Source of the DNA: a virus
Length of the DNA: 38,745 nucleotides
Direction: 5' to 3' (one strand)
Virus record (IMG/VR): IMGVR_UViG_3300042569_002534
Span: 1-38,745 of that record
The position numbers and the translations under genes were made by a program. Under the pieces are notes generated by a model that had not been told where the DNA came from, made no database searches, and saw only the letters and a program-made list of their open reading frames with translations. Below are positions 29,646-37,830 of the stretch, piece by piece; the first letter of the stretch is position 1, and every line of letters starts with the position of its first letter.

Positions 29646-30700
29646 GTGATTTATCACATTTTAATAGCAATTCAAATCCCTTATTTAAAATTGACACTGT
29701 AGGGGTGCGCACTAATATAGATTCATCTATAGATAACATTCAAGTATTTAATCGCACTGTACTTAAACCCATTAACAATAACCCGATCAATGTATATGGA
29801 GATTTTGACTGGAAAAATAGAAGTGATGTAGAAGAAGTACCGGTTGTAATACTCAGAGAAAAAACCTTAGCCATGGGAGGCTTAGCTAGAACATTAGTTA
29901 ACACTTATAAATTCGGAGAAAAAGCAGCTGGAGCTTATCAAGCAGGTGGTTTAGCTGGATTGGCAGCGGAAATATCAGATCCGTATGCTAATATGTATGT
30001 AACGGAAAACACTACAGATAATTTTATATATCACCTACCATGGTTGTTGAACAATGGTAGTAATTTAAGAAGAATTTCTAATTCTTGGAAAGATGAAACT
30101 GGCAAACCCTTATCTTCTAGTGGAAATGCTGGTAGTAATTCAACTGCTGGAGATGTATTAGGTACTTTAGGGGGTATAATAGCAGGAGCTGTATCACCTG
30201 GTTTTGGTGTAGAAAAAATACAAAGTTTTGATCAGACAGCTAATATGTCTTTAAACATTACCTTTCCTTTGTATAATACAGTATCTGTAGAATCTACTTT
30301 TAGAAATTATTGTTTTGTAAATTTATTTTCTTATCAAAATTTAAAAAATAGAACCTCTTTAATATCTTATGTACCACCTTGTGTGTATGAAGTAGAATCT
30401 TACGGAGGAGGAGGTGTATATATGCCTATGGCGTGTGTTGAAAATTTGAGTATAGAAAATATCGGCACTGTAAGATTAATGAAAGAATTCACAGAGTATG
30501 TAGGTGACACTCCATTGTTGATACCGGAAGCTTATATGATATCTATTACATTAAAAGAAATGATACCGCAAAGTGCAAATATATTTGCAGCTACTATGGG
30601 TGGAAAAAAGGTTAAAGTGAGTTCTCCCATGGGTGGTACAAATGCCCAAGCAAATGCGCCAGAGGTAGCTCCTGCTGGTTTTGGAAAATTGGGAGGATAA
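29642..30700 (+). CDS. Baseplate tube-cap / initiator protein, gp48/gp54-like
   Basis: This 352-aa protein (T4 gp48 364 aa, gp54 320 aa) has a conserved-looking C-terminal half: FSYQNLKNRTSLISYVPPCVYEVE, then GGGGVYMPMACVENLSIENIGTVR, then LLIPEAYMISITLKEMIPQSANIFA (about residues 225-316). These strands fit a tube-like fold that starts tube polymerisation on the baseplate. It overlaps the tape measure gene by ATGA, as expected if tape measure and cap assemble together. The assignment rests on order and pattern. Confidence 0.6.
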   Translation: MSDLSHFNSNSNPLFKIDTVGVRTNIDSSIDNIQVFNRTVLKPINNNPINVYGDFDWKNRSDVEEVPVVILREKTLAMGGLARTLVNTYKFGEKAAGAYQAGGLAGLAAEISDPYANMYVTENTTDNFIYHLPWLLNNGSNLRRISNSWKDETGKPLSSSGNAGSNSTAGDVLGTLGGIIAGAVSPGFGVEKIQSFDQTANMSLNITFPLYNTVSVESTFRNYCFVNLFSYQNLKNRTSLISYVPPCVYEVESYGGGGVYMPMACVENLSIENIGTVRLMKEFTEYVGDTPLLIPEAYMISITLKEMIPQSANIFAATMGGKKVKVSSPMGGTNAQANAPEVAPAGFGKLGG

Positions 30701-30703
30701 AAT

Positions 30704-31054
30704 ATGAAAAAAATAGATATATCAGAACTTTCTAATAGTATATACAAATATGAAAACTATTTTAATGTATATGAAACGGAAGATGGTTTGAGATTTTTTA
30801 ATATTTTAAGAAATTTATCCGTGTTTCCTGCTAACAATAGTGAAGTAGAAGAAGAGTATTTAACAAAATCTCAAGATACCTGGTATTCAATATCATATGA
30901 TTTTTATGGTACTTTAAATCTGTGGTGGATGATTTGTTTATATAATCAAATAATTAATCCCACAGTTCCCATAAGCAGAGATAAAACATTAAAAATACTT
31001 AAACCAGAATATGTGGGATTAGTTTTATCTGAGTTGCAAAAACAAATATCGTAA
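30704..31054 (+). CDS. Baseplate wedge protein, gp53-like (LysM-like)
   Basis: The segment YLTKSQDTWYSISYDFYGTLNLWWMICLYNQIINP (about residues 52-86) followed by LKILKPEYV has a LysM-like pattern (DTWYSIS...YGT..LWW.I...N.I.NP), as in T4-type gp53 proteins. The protein is 116 aa versus 196 aa in T4. gp53 links wedges around the hub. GGGAGG lies about ten bases before the start. Confidence 0.7.
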   Translation: MKKIDISELSNSIYKYENYFNVYETEDGLRFFNILRNLSVFPANNSEVEEEYLTKSQDTWYSISYDFYGTLNLWWMICLYNQIINPTVPISRDKTLKILKPEYVGLVLSELQKQIS

Positions 31055-31055
31055 T

Positions 31056-32900
31056 ATGCCGAAAAAAATTGTAAAAGAAGTAGATAATGAAGACATATTA
31101 GTTGATGGTTCTTTTTATAAAGGTAACGAAAACCTTTTAAGAGGTAATGCTTCTTTAAAGTGGACCGATGAAATGGTCGAAGATTTAAAATTATGCAGAA
31201 AAAGTATTTTGCATTTTGCTGAAAATCATTTTTATATTATAACTCTGGATGAAGGTAAAACTAAAATTGAATTATATAAATTTCAAAAACAACTACTAAA
31301 ATCTTTTAAAAGTAATAGATTTAATGTAGTATTAGCAAGTCGTCAGGTAGGCAAAAGTACTTGCATAACTATGTATGCTCTTTGGTTGGTATGTTTTTTT
31401 GAAGATAAACGTATTACTATAGTAGCTAATAAAGCAGATACTGCAGAAGAAATATTTTCAAGAGTAAAAATGGCATTTGAAGAATTGCCGCTATATTTGA
31501 AACCTAGTGTTAAATCTTGGAGAAAAAATGGTTTTGTTTTAGCCAATGGATCGGCTATTCAGGTTAGTACCACATCATCTGCTGGTCCGCGTGGTTCGAC
31601 GAGTAATCTTCTTTTGATAGATGAAATGGCTCACTGCCCTAATGAAGTTATGAAAGAATTGTGGAAGAGTGCTATTCCTATTATTTCATCTTCAAAAAAT
31701 TCACAGATTATAGTTATTAGTACTCCTAATGGCACCGACAATAAATTTTACGAATTGTATGAGGATGCCCAGAAGCCAAGCAGTGAATGGAATTTGGAAG
31801 TAGTAAATTGGTGGGACGTTCCGGGGCGCAATGAAGAGTGGAAAAAATCCACTATAGCTCAATTAGGATCACAGGAAGATTTTGATCAAGAATTTGGTAA
31901 CCAATTTCATGCTTCGGGTAAAACTGTAGTAGATTCTGCTTTACTTGCTGAACTTAAAGCTAAATGTAAAGACCCTATTTTAGCTCTAGACGATGGGTCA
32001 TACAAAATATACAACATGCCAATGGAAAATCATTTTTATGTTGTTGGTGTAGACGTTAGTGAAGGCATAGGAAGATCAAACACAGTTGCACAGATTTTGG
32101 ACGTGTCTGATCTACATAATATAGAACAAGTGGCAGTTTATTCTAACAATCAAATAAGTCCGTATTTGTTTGGTACGCGTTTAATGGGTTTGTTAAATGA
32201 TTGGGGCAGACCGCCGGTGTTAGTAGAAAACAATAACAGCGGTCAACAGGTTTTAGATGTTTTGGGTAAGATACACAACTATGAAAATATAGTTTCTTAT
32301 TATGCAGAAGGTGTTAGCAAACAATATAAAAACGATCAACGGTTGGGCATACACAGCCACACAAATACAAAATATAGAGGTACTACTAATTTTAGATATT
32401 GGACAAATTCTTTAAATGCTTTGAGGTTTTATGATTTTGATACGTTAATAGAAATGAATAATTTCGTACAACATCCTAATTATACCTACAGTAAAAGAAC
32501 AAATAACGATTTAGATGATAGAGTATTTGCTTTGATATGGTCTCTGTTTATATTGGATCCTAATATAGTAGAAAAATATTTTTATATTCAATCAACAGAT
32601 GATCAGGGGAGACCTTTATCTATTAGACCTTTGACAGATAATAATGATTTATTAAAAAAGAGCCCCTTATTTTACGGTGCTTCTACAATACATAAAAGAA
32701 CGATTAATAACAACTTTACTCCATTAGCATATGTTGGAGGTGATTTTAATGATGGATTTCAAGAAAATGCTCAATTGGAAATGACAGATTGGTTAAATGA
32801 AATATACGGAGACAAAGAAATAGAAAATAAAAGAAATCAAAATTCTGTAAAAGAACTTTCCAATGTAGAAGAACATAAATATCCTATAGTAGTTTTTTAA
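31056..32900 (+). CDS. terL: Terminase large subunit (T4 gp17-like)
   Basis: This subunit is the DNA-packaging ATPase and headful nuclease. Walker A is SRQVGKST (residues 95-102) and Walker B LLLIDE (185-190, D189 and E190). The RNase H-like nuclease has D332 (VVGVDVSEG), E390 (PVLVENNN) and D486/D487 (NDLDDRVFALIW). At 614 aa it equals T4 gp17 in size (610). It begins one base after the gp53-like gene and lies within the baseplate cluster, unlike T4, where gene 17 precedes the sheath gene. No small terminase gene is visible nearby. Confidence 0.95.
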   Translation: MPKKIVKEVDNEDILVDGSFYKGNENLLRGNASLKWTDEMVEDLKLCRKSILHFAENHFYIITLDEGKTKIELYKFQKQLLKSFKSNRFNVVLASRQVGKSTCITMYALWLVCFFEDKRITIVANKADTAEEIFSRVKMAFEELPLYLKPSVKSWRKNGFVLANGSAIQVSTTSSAGPRGSTSNLLLIDEMAHCPNEVMKELWKSAIPIISSSKNSQIIVISTPNGTDNKFYELYEDAQKPSSEWNLEVVNWWDVPGRNEEWKKSTIAQLGSQEDFDQEFGNQFHASGKTVVDSALLAELKAKCKDPILALDDGSYKIYNMPMENHFYVVGVDVSEGIGRSNTVAQILDVSDLHNIEQVAVYSNNQISPYLFGTRLMGLLNDWGRPPVLVENNNSGQQVLDVLGKIHNYENIVSYYAEGVSKQYKNDQRLGIHSHTNTKYRGTTNFRYWTNSLNALRFYDFDTLIEMNNFVQHPNYTYSKRTNNDLDDRVFALIWSLFILDPNIVEKYFYIQSTDDQGRPLSIRPLTDNNDLLKKSPLFYGASTIHKRTINNNFTPLAYVGGDFNDGFQENAQLEMTDWLNEIYGDKEIENKRNQNSVKELSNVEEHKYPIVVF

Positions 32901-32903
32901 ATT

Positions 32904-33527
32904 ATGAATCAATCTGTATTAAATAAATCTCGTAATGATAAATTCATGTTTTTATTTGGGTTGCCGGTTATTTTTAAAAAAATATACGACCCAGTATTAA
33001 AAAAAGATCTTCACGATGATAAAATAGAATTTTCTGTGTATGGTATTTCTACACCTTCCGTAAGTGTACCTTCATTGTCTTTAGGTTATAGTGGTCAAAA
33101 TTACAAAACAAGTTCTTTTTCTCGGCCAGATTATCCACCGTTAGAATTAAAATTCTTTTTAGATAACGGATATCAAAATTATTATATATTATGGAAATGG
33201 TTAAATTTGTTTAACAATGCGGTGTCTTCCGATACAGATATATTGACCACAAATTCTATTCCATTTAAAAAGAATGAAGCTCTTAAAAATCCTATGTCAG
33301 ATTATACCAGCACCATTAAGGTGGTAACTATGGATGAGTATAATAATAAACTTATTACCTTTGAATACACAGATGCTTTTATAACTAGTTTGGGCGGATT
33401 AAATTATTCCCACCAAGAGGGTGTAGAATTATCTTGCACAGCCACTTTTGCATATAATCAATTTTATACAATTTTAAATAATAATGTTAACGAATGTAAG
33501 GGTTGTAACGATTGTGGAGAATGTTAA
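32904..33527 (+). CDS. Tube-fold-like structural protein with Cys-rich tail (207 aa)
   Basis: The body (YGISTPSVSVPSLSLGYSGQNYKTSSFSRPDYPPLELKFFLD, about residues 46-87, read in pieces) and the end (GVELSCTATFAYNQFYTI) have the strand layout of gp19-like tube or baseplate proteins. The last residues hold four evenly spaced cysteines, CKGCNDCGEC (about 198-207), unusual for a virion protein; metal or Fe-S binding or disulphides are possible. It lies three bases after terL. Confidence 0.55.
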   Translation: MNQSVLNKSRNDKFMFLFGLPVIFKKIYDPVLKKDLHDDKIEFSVYGISTPSVSVPSLSLGYSGQNYKTSSFSRPDYPPLELKFFLDNGYQNYYILWKWLNLFNNAVSSDTDILTTNSIPFKKNEALKNPMSDYTSTIKVVTMDEYNNKLITFEYTDAFITSLGGLNYSHQEGVELSCTATFAYNQFYTILNNNVNECKGCNDCGEC

Positions 33528-33537
33528 TTAAAATAAT

Positions 33538-35166
33538 ATGCCTAATGACAATTCATCTTTAGCTCTGATAAGGGACCAGTATTATAATATACGTATAACT
33601 ATGTATAATATGATTAATAAAACACCTTTTGTCATTCCATTTAAAGGTGTTGATGGTTTAGTCATAGAGGAAACTTTAGCTAACTGGTGGGTTAAAGGTT
33701 GGATTATTTTAAAAAATGATTTTGAGATGATAGAAAGAGGAGCCAAAGAGACTATAAGGAGAACTGCCGGAGCAGACGGAAAAGCTCAATCACAATCCGT
33801 AGCAGATAAAATAGACCCTCTTTATTTGTTTAGACATGATGGGCGTAATAAAATTAATATAAAAATATTTCCAGTTTTAGATAAAACTGAATTGGTGCCC
33901 AAAGATAATTGGGAAATTAATTATGATTTTATAGTATATGATATTGAAGATTTGCCTTCGCCTAATAGTATCAGAAAAAGCAAAAAGTTATATCTTATAG
34001 ATGAAAAATATCAATTATTTTCTGAAAGAAATATACCATGGTCTACATCAACGCACGGCCCAGCAGCTAAAATTTCCCAAACTCCTTGGAAGTTGCCTGA
34101 TGAACAGAGAACTATGAACGCAAATATGGCTTTGGCTTCTATTATTAAGGCTGCTGCTGGGAATGGTTTAGAAAATCAAACAGCTTTAAGCAATTATAGG
34201 GTGGGTTATGATAATAATGGTTCTATAGATAAACCAAATTTATCCATAGACAATATAGACGATTCGAATTGGAATTCAGACGGATCTTTGGCTGCAGCTT
34301 CTGAAGCGGCTGTGATGTATACATCACCAGCAAATGCCAATATAATAGATGATTTGGAATATATATCATATTTTACAAAAGGATCTGATCACGGACCAGT
34401 TTTTTTAAGATTTGGTCGTTCTACAAATAACAAAAAATGGCAATTGTTATCTTTAACAGATTATTTTAGTAAAGGTGAACAAATAGAAAGATTGATATTA
34501 CAAGATGGTTTAGAATCTACATCAAATGTATATATTCCAAGAGCGAATATTGATACAGACAAATCTAATATAATAAATTTTACCTCAGGCAGAGCTTCTT
34601 TGATAAAAAAATATAAATTTACGCCTATGGCTGCGGTAGATGATGCTAGAATAATTAACAGACCGTTGCATCATTATGACTTTTCTACAGGAGAATATAG
34701 TATAACCCATACGGGTAACAGGGCAATTGATGTGGTTACTAAACTTAAAGAAATTGCTTCCAAAGGATTATACAATTTCACAGGTGGCAGTAAAGGTACC
34801 CCACAATTGTTATTAAATATCAACAAAACAAAAAGTAAAGGATTGAGTATATCTAATAGGTTGTCTGTACAAAATCACGGGCCTTCTAATCTTCCTCAAA
34901 TACAAATGATTAAAGATTCTATTTTTTTAAATCAAGGATTGTATTTTCAAGCAGAGGGATTAACTTTCCGTACACCTGGAAAATTTATTTTTGTGGATAG
35001 AACAGATTCAAACGAATTTAATACTTTTGACGATAAATTTTTAGGACAATGGTTCGTAACAAAAGTAACACATTTTTTTACACAAGAACAATATTTAACT
35101 GATGTTGTTGCAACAAAAATAGACAGCTTTAACAAGTGCTGGGACGAAGAAGATACTAATTATTAA
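33538..35166 (+). CDS. Baseplate hub protein, gp27-like
   Basis: This 542-aa protein has a layout expected of a baseplate hub: N-terminal beta domain (NIRITMYNMINKTPF, KGVDGLVIEETLANWW), a linker, YFTKGSDHGPVFLRFGRST (about 280-298), and a final beta domain with GLTFRTPGKFIFVDRT and FLGQWFVTKVTHFFTQEQYLTD (about 478-525). It lies between tube-like and gp5-like genes, and gp27 binds gp5 in T4, so a hub role is likely. It is longer than T4 gp27 (391 aa). Confidence 0.55.
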   Translation: MPNDNSSLALIRDQYYNIRITMYNMINKTPFVIPFKGVDGLVIEETLANWWVKGWIILKNDFEMIERGAKETIRRTAGADGKAQSQSVADKIDPLYLFRHDGRNKINIKIFPVLDKTELVPKDNWEINYDFIVYDIEDLPSPNSIRKSKKLYLIDEKYQLFSERNIPWSTSTHGPAAKISQTPWKLPDEQRTMNANMALASIIKAAAGNGLENQTALSNYRVGYDNNGSIDKPNLSIDNIDDSNWNSDGSLAAASEAAVMYTSPANANIIDDLEYISYFTKGSDHGPVFLRFGRSTNNKKWQLLSLTDYFSKGEQIERLILQDGLESTSNVYIPRANIDTDKSNIINFTSGRASLIKKYKFTPMAAVDDARIINRPLHHYDFSTGEYSITHTGNRAIDVVTKLKEIASKGLYNFTGGSKGTPQLLLNINKTKSKGLSISNRLSVQNHGPSNLPQIQMIKDSIFLNQGLYFQAEGLTFRTPGKFIFVDRTDSNEFNTFDDKFLGQWFVTKVTHFFTQEQYLTDVVATKIDSFNKCWDEEDTNY

Positions 35167-35170
35167 TAAT

Positions 35171-35485
35171 ATGAATCCTGAATATTTAAGCCATCGTTTG
35201 AAGGAAGTTAAAATAAAAAGATTACACTCTTCTAACAAAGGAAGTAATATGCCTTCATATGCTCAAATAGCTAAGAATGTGGGATCTAGTTTAGTGAAAA
35301 ATACAATTAGTGTTGTGCAAGGAAATGATCTTAAAATTAGTAATGAAGAAGCCCAAAAACGGTTAGATATATGTAAGACTTGTGAATTTTTTGACAAAAA
35401 TTCTCAGAGATGTTCTAAGTGCGGATGCTATCTGTCTGTTAAAACATATTTAAAAGCTGAGCACTGTCCAATAGGGAAGTGGTAA
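35171..35485 (+). CDS. Zinc-ribbon protein of T4-like phages (104 aa)
   Basis: The C-terminal half has CKTCEFF (C68, C71), then CSKCGCYLSVKTYLKAEHCPIGKW (about residues 81-104), a motif repeatedly seen at the C-terminus of small T4-like phage proteins beside baseplate genes. The cysteines probably bind zinc. The N-terminal half is basic. The role is unknown. Its 3' end overlaps the minus-strand kinase gene by 47 bases. Confidence 0.75.
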   Translation: MNPEYLSHRLKEVKIKRLHSSNKGSNMPSYAQIAKNVGSSLVKNTISVVQGNDLKISNEEAQKRLDICKTCEFFDKNSQRCSKCGCYLSVKTYLKAEHCPIGKW

Positions 35486-36056
35486 ATGTTTTGTAAGATT
35501 TAATTATTTTTTCAGCAATTGGAGTTAATACAGATATATAATCACTTGCACTTCGAACTTTAAAATATAAAGAACAATTATTTCTTAATAAAATATTGTT
35601 TTTTTCTTCAAATTCATTTGCCGGTTCTATTCCTTCCCTGTCTAAAAAAACCAATAATCCATTTTTTTCATTTTTGAGCCAAAATAATTCGTCTCTTTCA
35701 TATTCTGCATAACGAATGTCTGTTATAATGGGTATACACTGATGGCCGAAATTAATATCATTTTCTAATTTTTCGATAAAATATCTACCCTTAGTTTGGT
35801 TTCTCATTAGTCTTCCATACTCTACTAATAACGGTCTTATGTTTGTTTTTTCTTCTGCATTTGTTGTAAATGCAGATATTCCTATGGTTTTTTGTAACAA
35901 CTGGTCCAAATCATTTTTAATAAAATCTCCAGCTACCGAATATCTCTTGGCAGGACATTCTTTAAAAAGGTCAAGTATTACTTGACATAATGTATCTTTT
36001 CCTACTCCTGCTGCACCCGATAGACCTATAGGAGGGAAAAACTGTGTATGAACCAT
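35439..36056 (-). CDS. Deoxynucleoside monophosphate kinase (T4 gp1-like)
   Basis: The start is set at ATG 36056; the longer frame from 36107 would overlap the next gene's start. The 205-aa product has Walker A GAAGVGKDT near residue 14 (GLSGAAGVGKD) and the typical gp1 pattern, including a LLVEYGRLMRN stretch and ITDIRYAEYERDELFW. It phosphorylates dNMPs to dNDPs for DNA synthesis. In T4, gene 1 also lies near genes 53 and 5, so the neighbourhood is partly conserved, but here the gene is inverted. Confidence 0.8.
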   Translation of the reverse strand: MVHTQFFPPIGLSGAAGVGKDTLCQVILDLFKECPAKRYSVAGDFIKNDLDQLLQKTIGISAFTTNAEEKTNIRPLLVEYGRLMRNQTKGRYFIEKLENDINFGHQCIPIITDIRYAEYERDELFWLKNEKNGLLVFLDREGIEPANEFEEKNNILLRNNCSLYFKVRSASDYISVLTPIAEKIIKSYKTFTTSLLDSAQLLNMF

Positions 36057-36087
36057 AATTATATTATAATAACACAATAATCTCTTT

Positions 36088-37821
36088 ATGGCTACCGATT
36101 CTGACATTTTTATTCAAAGTGAAGTTGCTAGACAAAACGGAGGTAGTGGATTTGTGGGTAAAAATCAAATACAACCTGTACAAAATGCTAGTATACCGGC
36201 TATAAATCCAATTATAAATAATAATTTTAGTAAACAAGTTAACGATGCGTCTGTTTCTATGGCTAATTCTAATGCTATAGCAGCATCCATGGCAAATGCT
36301 GGCACTGCTTCATCATCTTACAATCTGGCTGCTGCTAATGATTTGGCTTTGAAAGGAATGGGTTCTGGAGATTTAACAGTTGCTGTTACTGGAAATTTAG
36401 GTAAGGGTTCGGAAACACAACCAAAGGGTGTAACAAAAGAAGCGGCTGCAACTGCAACTAAAACTGCAGATGCTAGTAAACATAAAACTACATCTCCGGG
36501 CGGAGGAGGAGATGTTACGGTTAATATATCAGAGATGGCAATTGCATCTAAATTAGATGCCAATGATATATTGGCTATATATACCTATTTATGTGGCCCG
36601 GGAAATATAAATTTGTTAGCTGCTTGGGTATATCTTTTATATAATGCTAATGGCGCAGTAGGAATGACCGTATCTGCTGATGTAAATTCTAATAAAAAAG
36701 ATCAACCCATTACAATTTCCGGCAATATGCTGATGTATATGCATATAAGAGGAAATGCTGTTATTAAAAATAAATTTCACAAGGGTGTACTAAAAGCTTT
36801 TAAAAAAACTCCAGCTTATAAATCAAAATTTTTTGAAGATGTGGGTAATATTGGGGTTACTATGGTTTCTAATTCTGATCGTGTTGCTATTAATCCTATG
36901 ACTGGATCTACCAAACATACACCGTCTTTGATAGAACAAGCTTTAAATAAAATTCATCCCAAATTTACGGAAGAATTGGAGAAATATTGTAACGTTTTGA
37001 AAGGCAAACTTTATTTAGCATTGCCGGCTAATATATTGGGATCCATACAATATGCTATCAATTATATTAATGGTGTAGTTACAGCATTTGCACAAATGAT
37101 AAATGAAGTCTATCAAGGTTGTTTGAATGCTATAAAGGAATTTGTAGCCATGATAGACGCTATTATGCAACCAATAATGTTATGGCTTTTAACTTTATTG
37201 GATAGTATAGTTCCGTTGGATATTATTTGTTTAATTTTGGATATATTGTCCTTGTTTATAGGAGATATAACTATGTATACCAATTTATTTTCTCAGTCAG
37301 TTAAAATATCAGATTTTCTTAAAACATTTAATATCGGTTTAGGACCGGTTGGAGATTTTTTATCAGATCCGGTAAACACTTTATCTTCTTTTTTACCTCC
37401 CAATGTGCGGAGTGTAATAGATTTAGTAAATAGTGCATCTAATGATCCTATGGGTTATTTGGGTGGTGTATTGAGTAATTATGGTTACGGATATATGATG
37501 AATTATTTAAAAGGAGATATTATGGGTGGTGTATTAAATCAATTTGGTTCTAAAGCTCCTATACTATATCCAATTAACGGTATTATGAAAAAATATGGGT
37601 TTAACGGAAAAATAGAATTAACAGACCCTAATAAACCTTCACCTAATATAGTTCTGCCAGCGGCTATAACTGGTTTGAGAGATGGTATAGAAAGAACATT
37701 TGATTCTTTTGGTGATTCATTAGATGCTACGACAGGTGCTATATCAGATAGTATTTTTACAGTTTCTGGTGTTGATCCCAATCGAGTATCTACACCACTT
37801 GCTGGCATAACCAGAGTATAA
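36088..37821 (+). CDS. Large baseplate-region structural protein (577 aa)
   Basis: Residues 1-145 are Ala/Asn/Ser/Thr-rich and flexible, with a GGGG linker at about 137. The centre (about 160-260) is soluble, and a long hydrophobic region with several helices follows (about 315-420; LPANILGSIQYAINYINGVV, MLWLLTLLDSIVPLDIICLILDILSLFIG in pieces). The end is Gly/Pro/Asp rich. The hydrophobic helices suggest contact with the tape measure or the host membrane during infection. No T4 protein is recognised; its position beside the spike suggests a hub role. Confidence 0.6.
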   Translation: MATDSDIFIQSEVARQNGGSGFVGKNQIQPVQNASIPAINPIINNNFSKQVNDASVSMANSNAIAASMANAGTASSSYNLAAANDLALKGMGSGDLTVAVTGNLGKGSETQPKGVTKEAAATATKTADASKHKTTSPGGGGDVTVNISEMAIASKLDANDILAIYTYLCGPGNINLLAAWVYLLYNANGAVGMTVSADVNSNKKDQPITISGNMLMYMHIRGNAVIKNKFHKGVLKAFKKTPAYKSKFFEDVGNIGVTMVSNSDRVAINPMTGSTKHTPSLIEQALNKIHPKFTEELEKYCNVLKGKLYLALPANILGSIQYAINYINGVVTAFAQMINEVYQGCLNAIKEFVAMIDAIMQPIMLWLLTLLDSIVPLDIICLILDILSLFIGDITMYTNLFSQSVKISDFLKTFNIGLGPVGDFLSDPVNTLSSFLPPNVRSVIDLVNSASNDPMGYLGGVLSNYGYGYMMNYLKGDIMGGVLNQFGSKAPILYPINGIMKKYGFNGKIELTDPNKPSPNIVLPAAITGLRDGIERTFDSFGDSLDATTGAISDSIFTVSGVDPNRVSTPLAGITRV

Positions 37822-37830
37822 TAAAATAAG

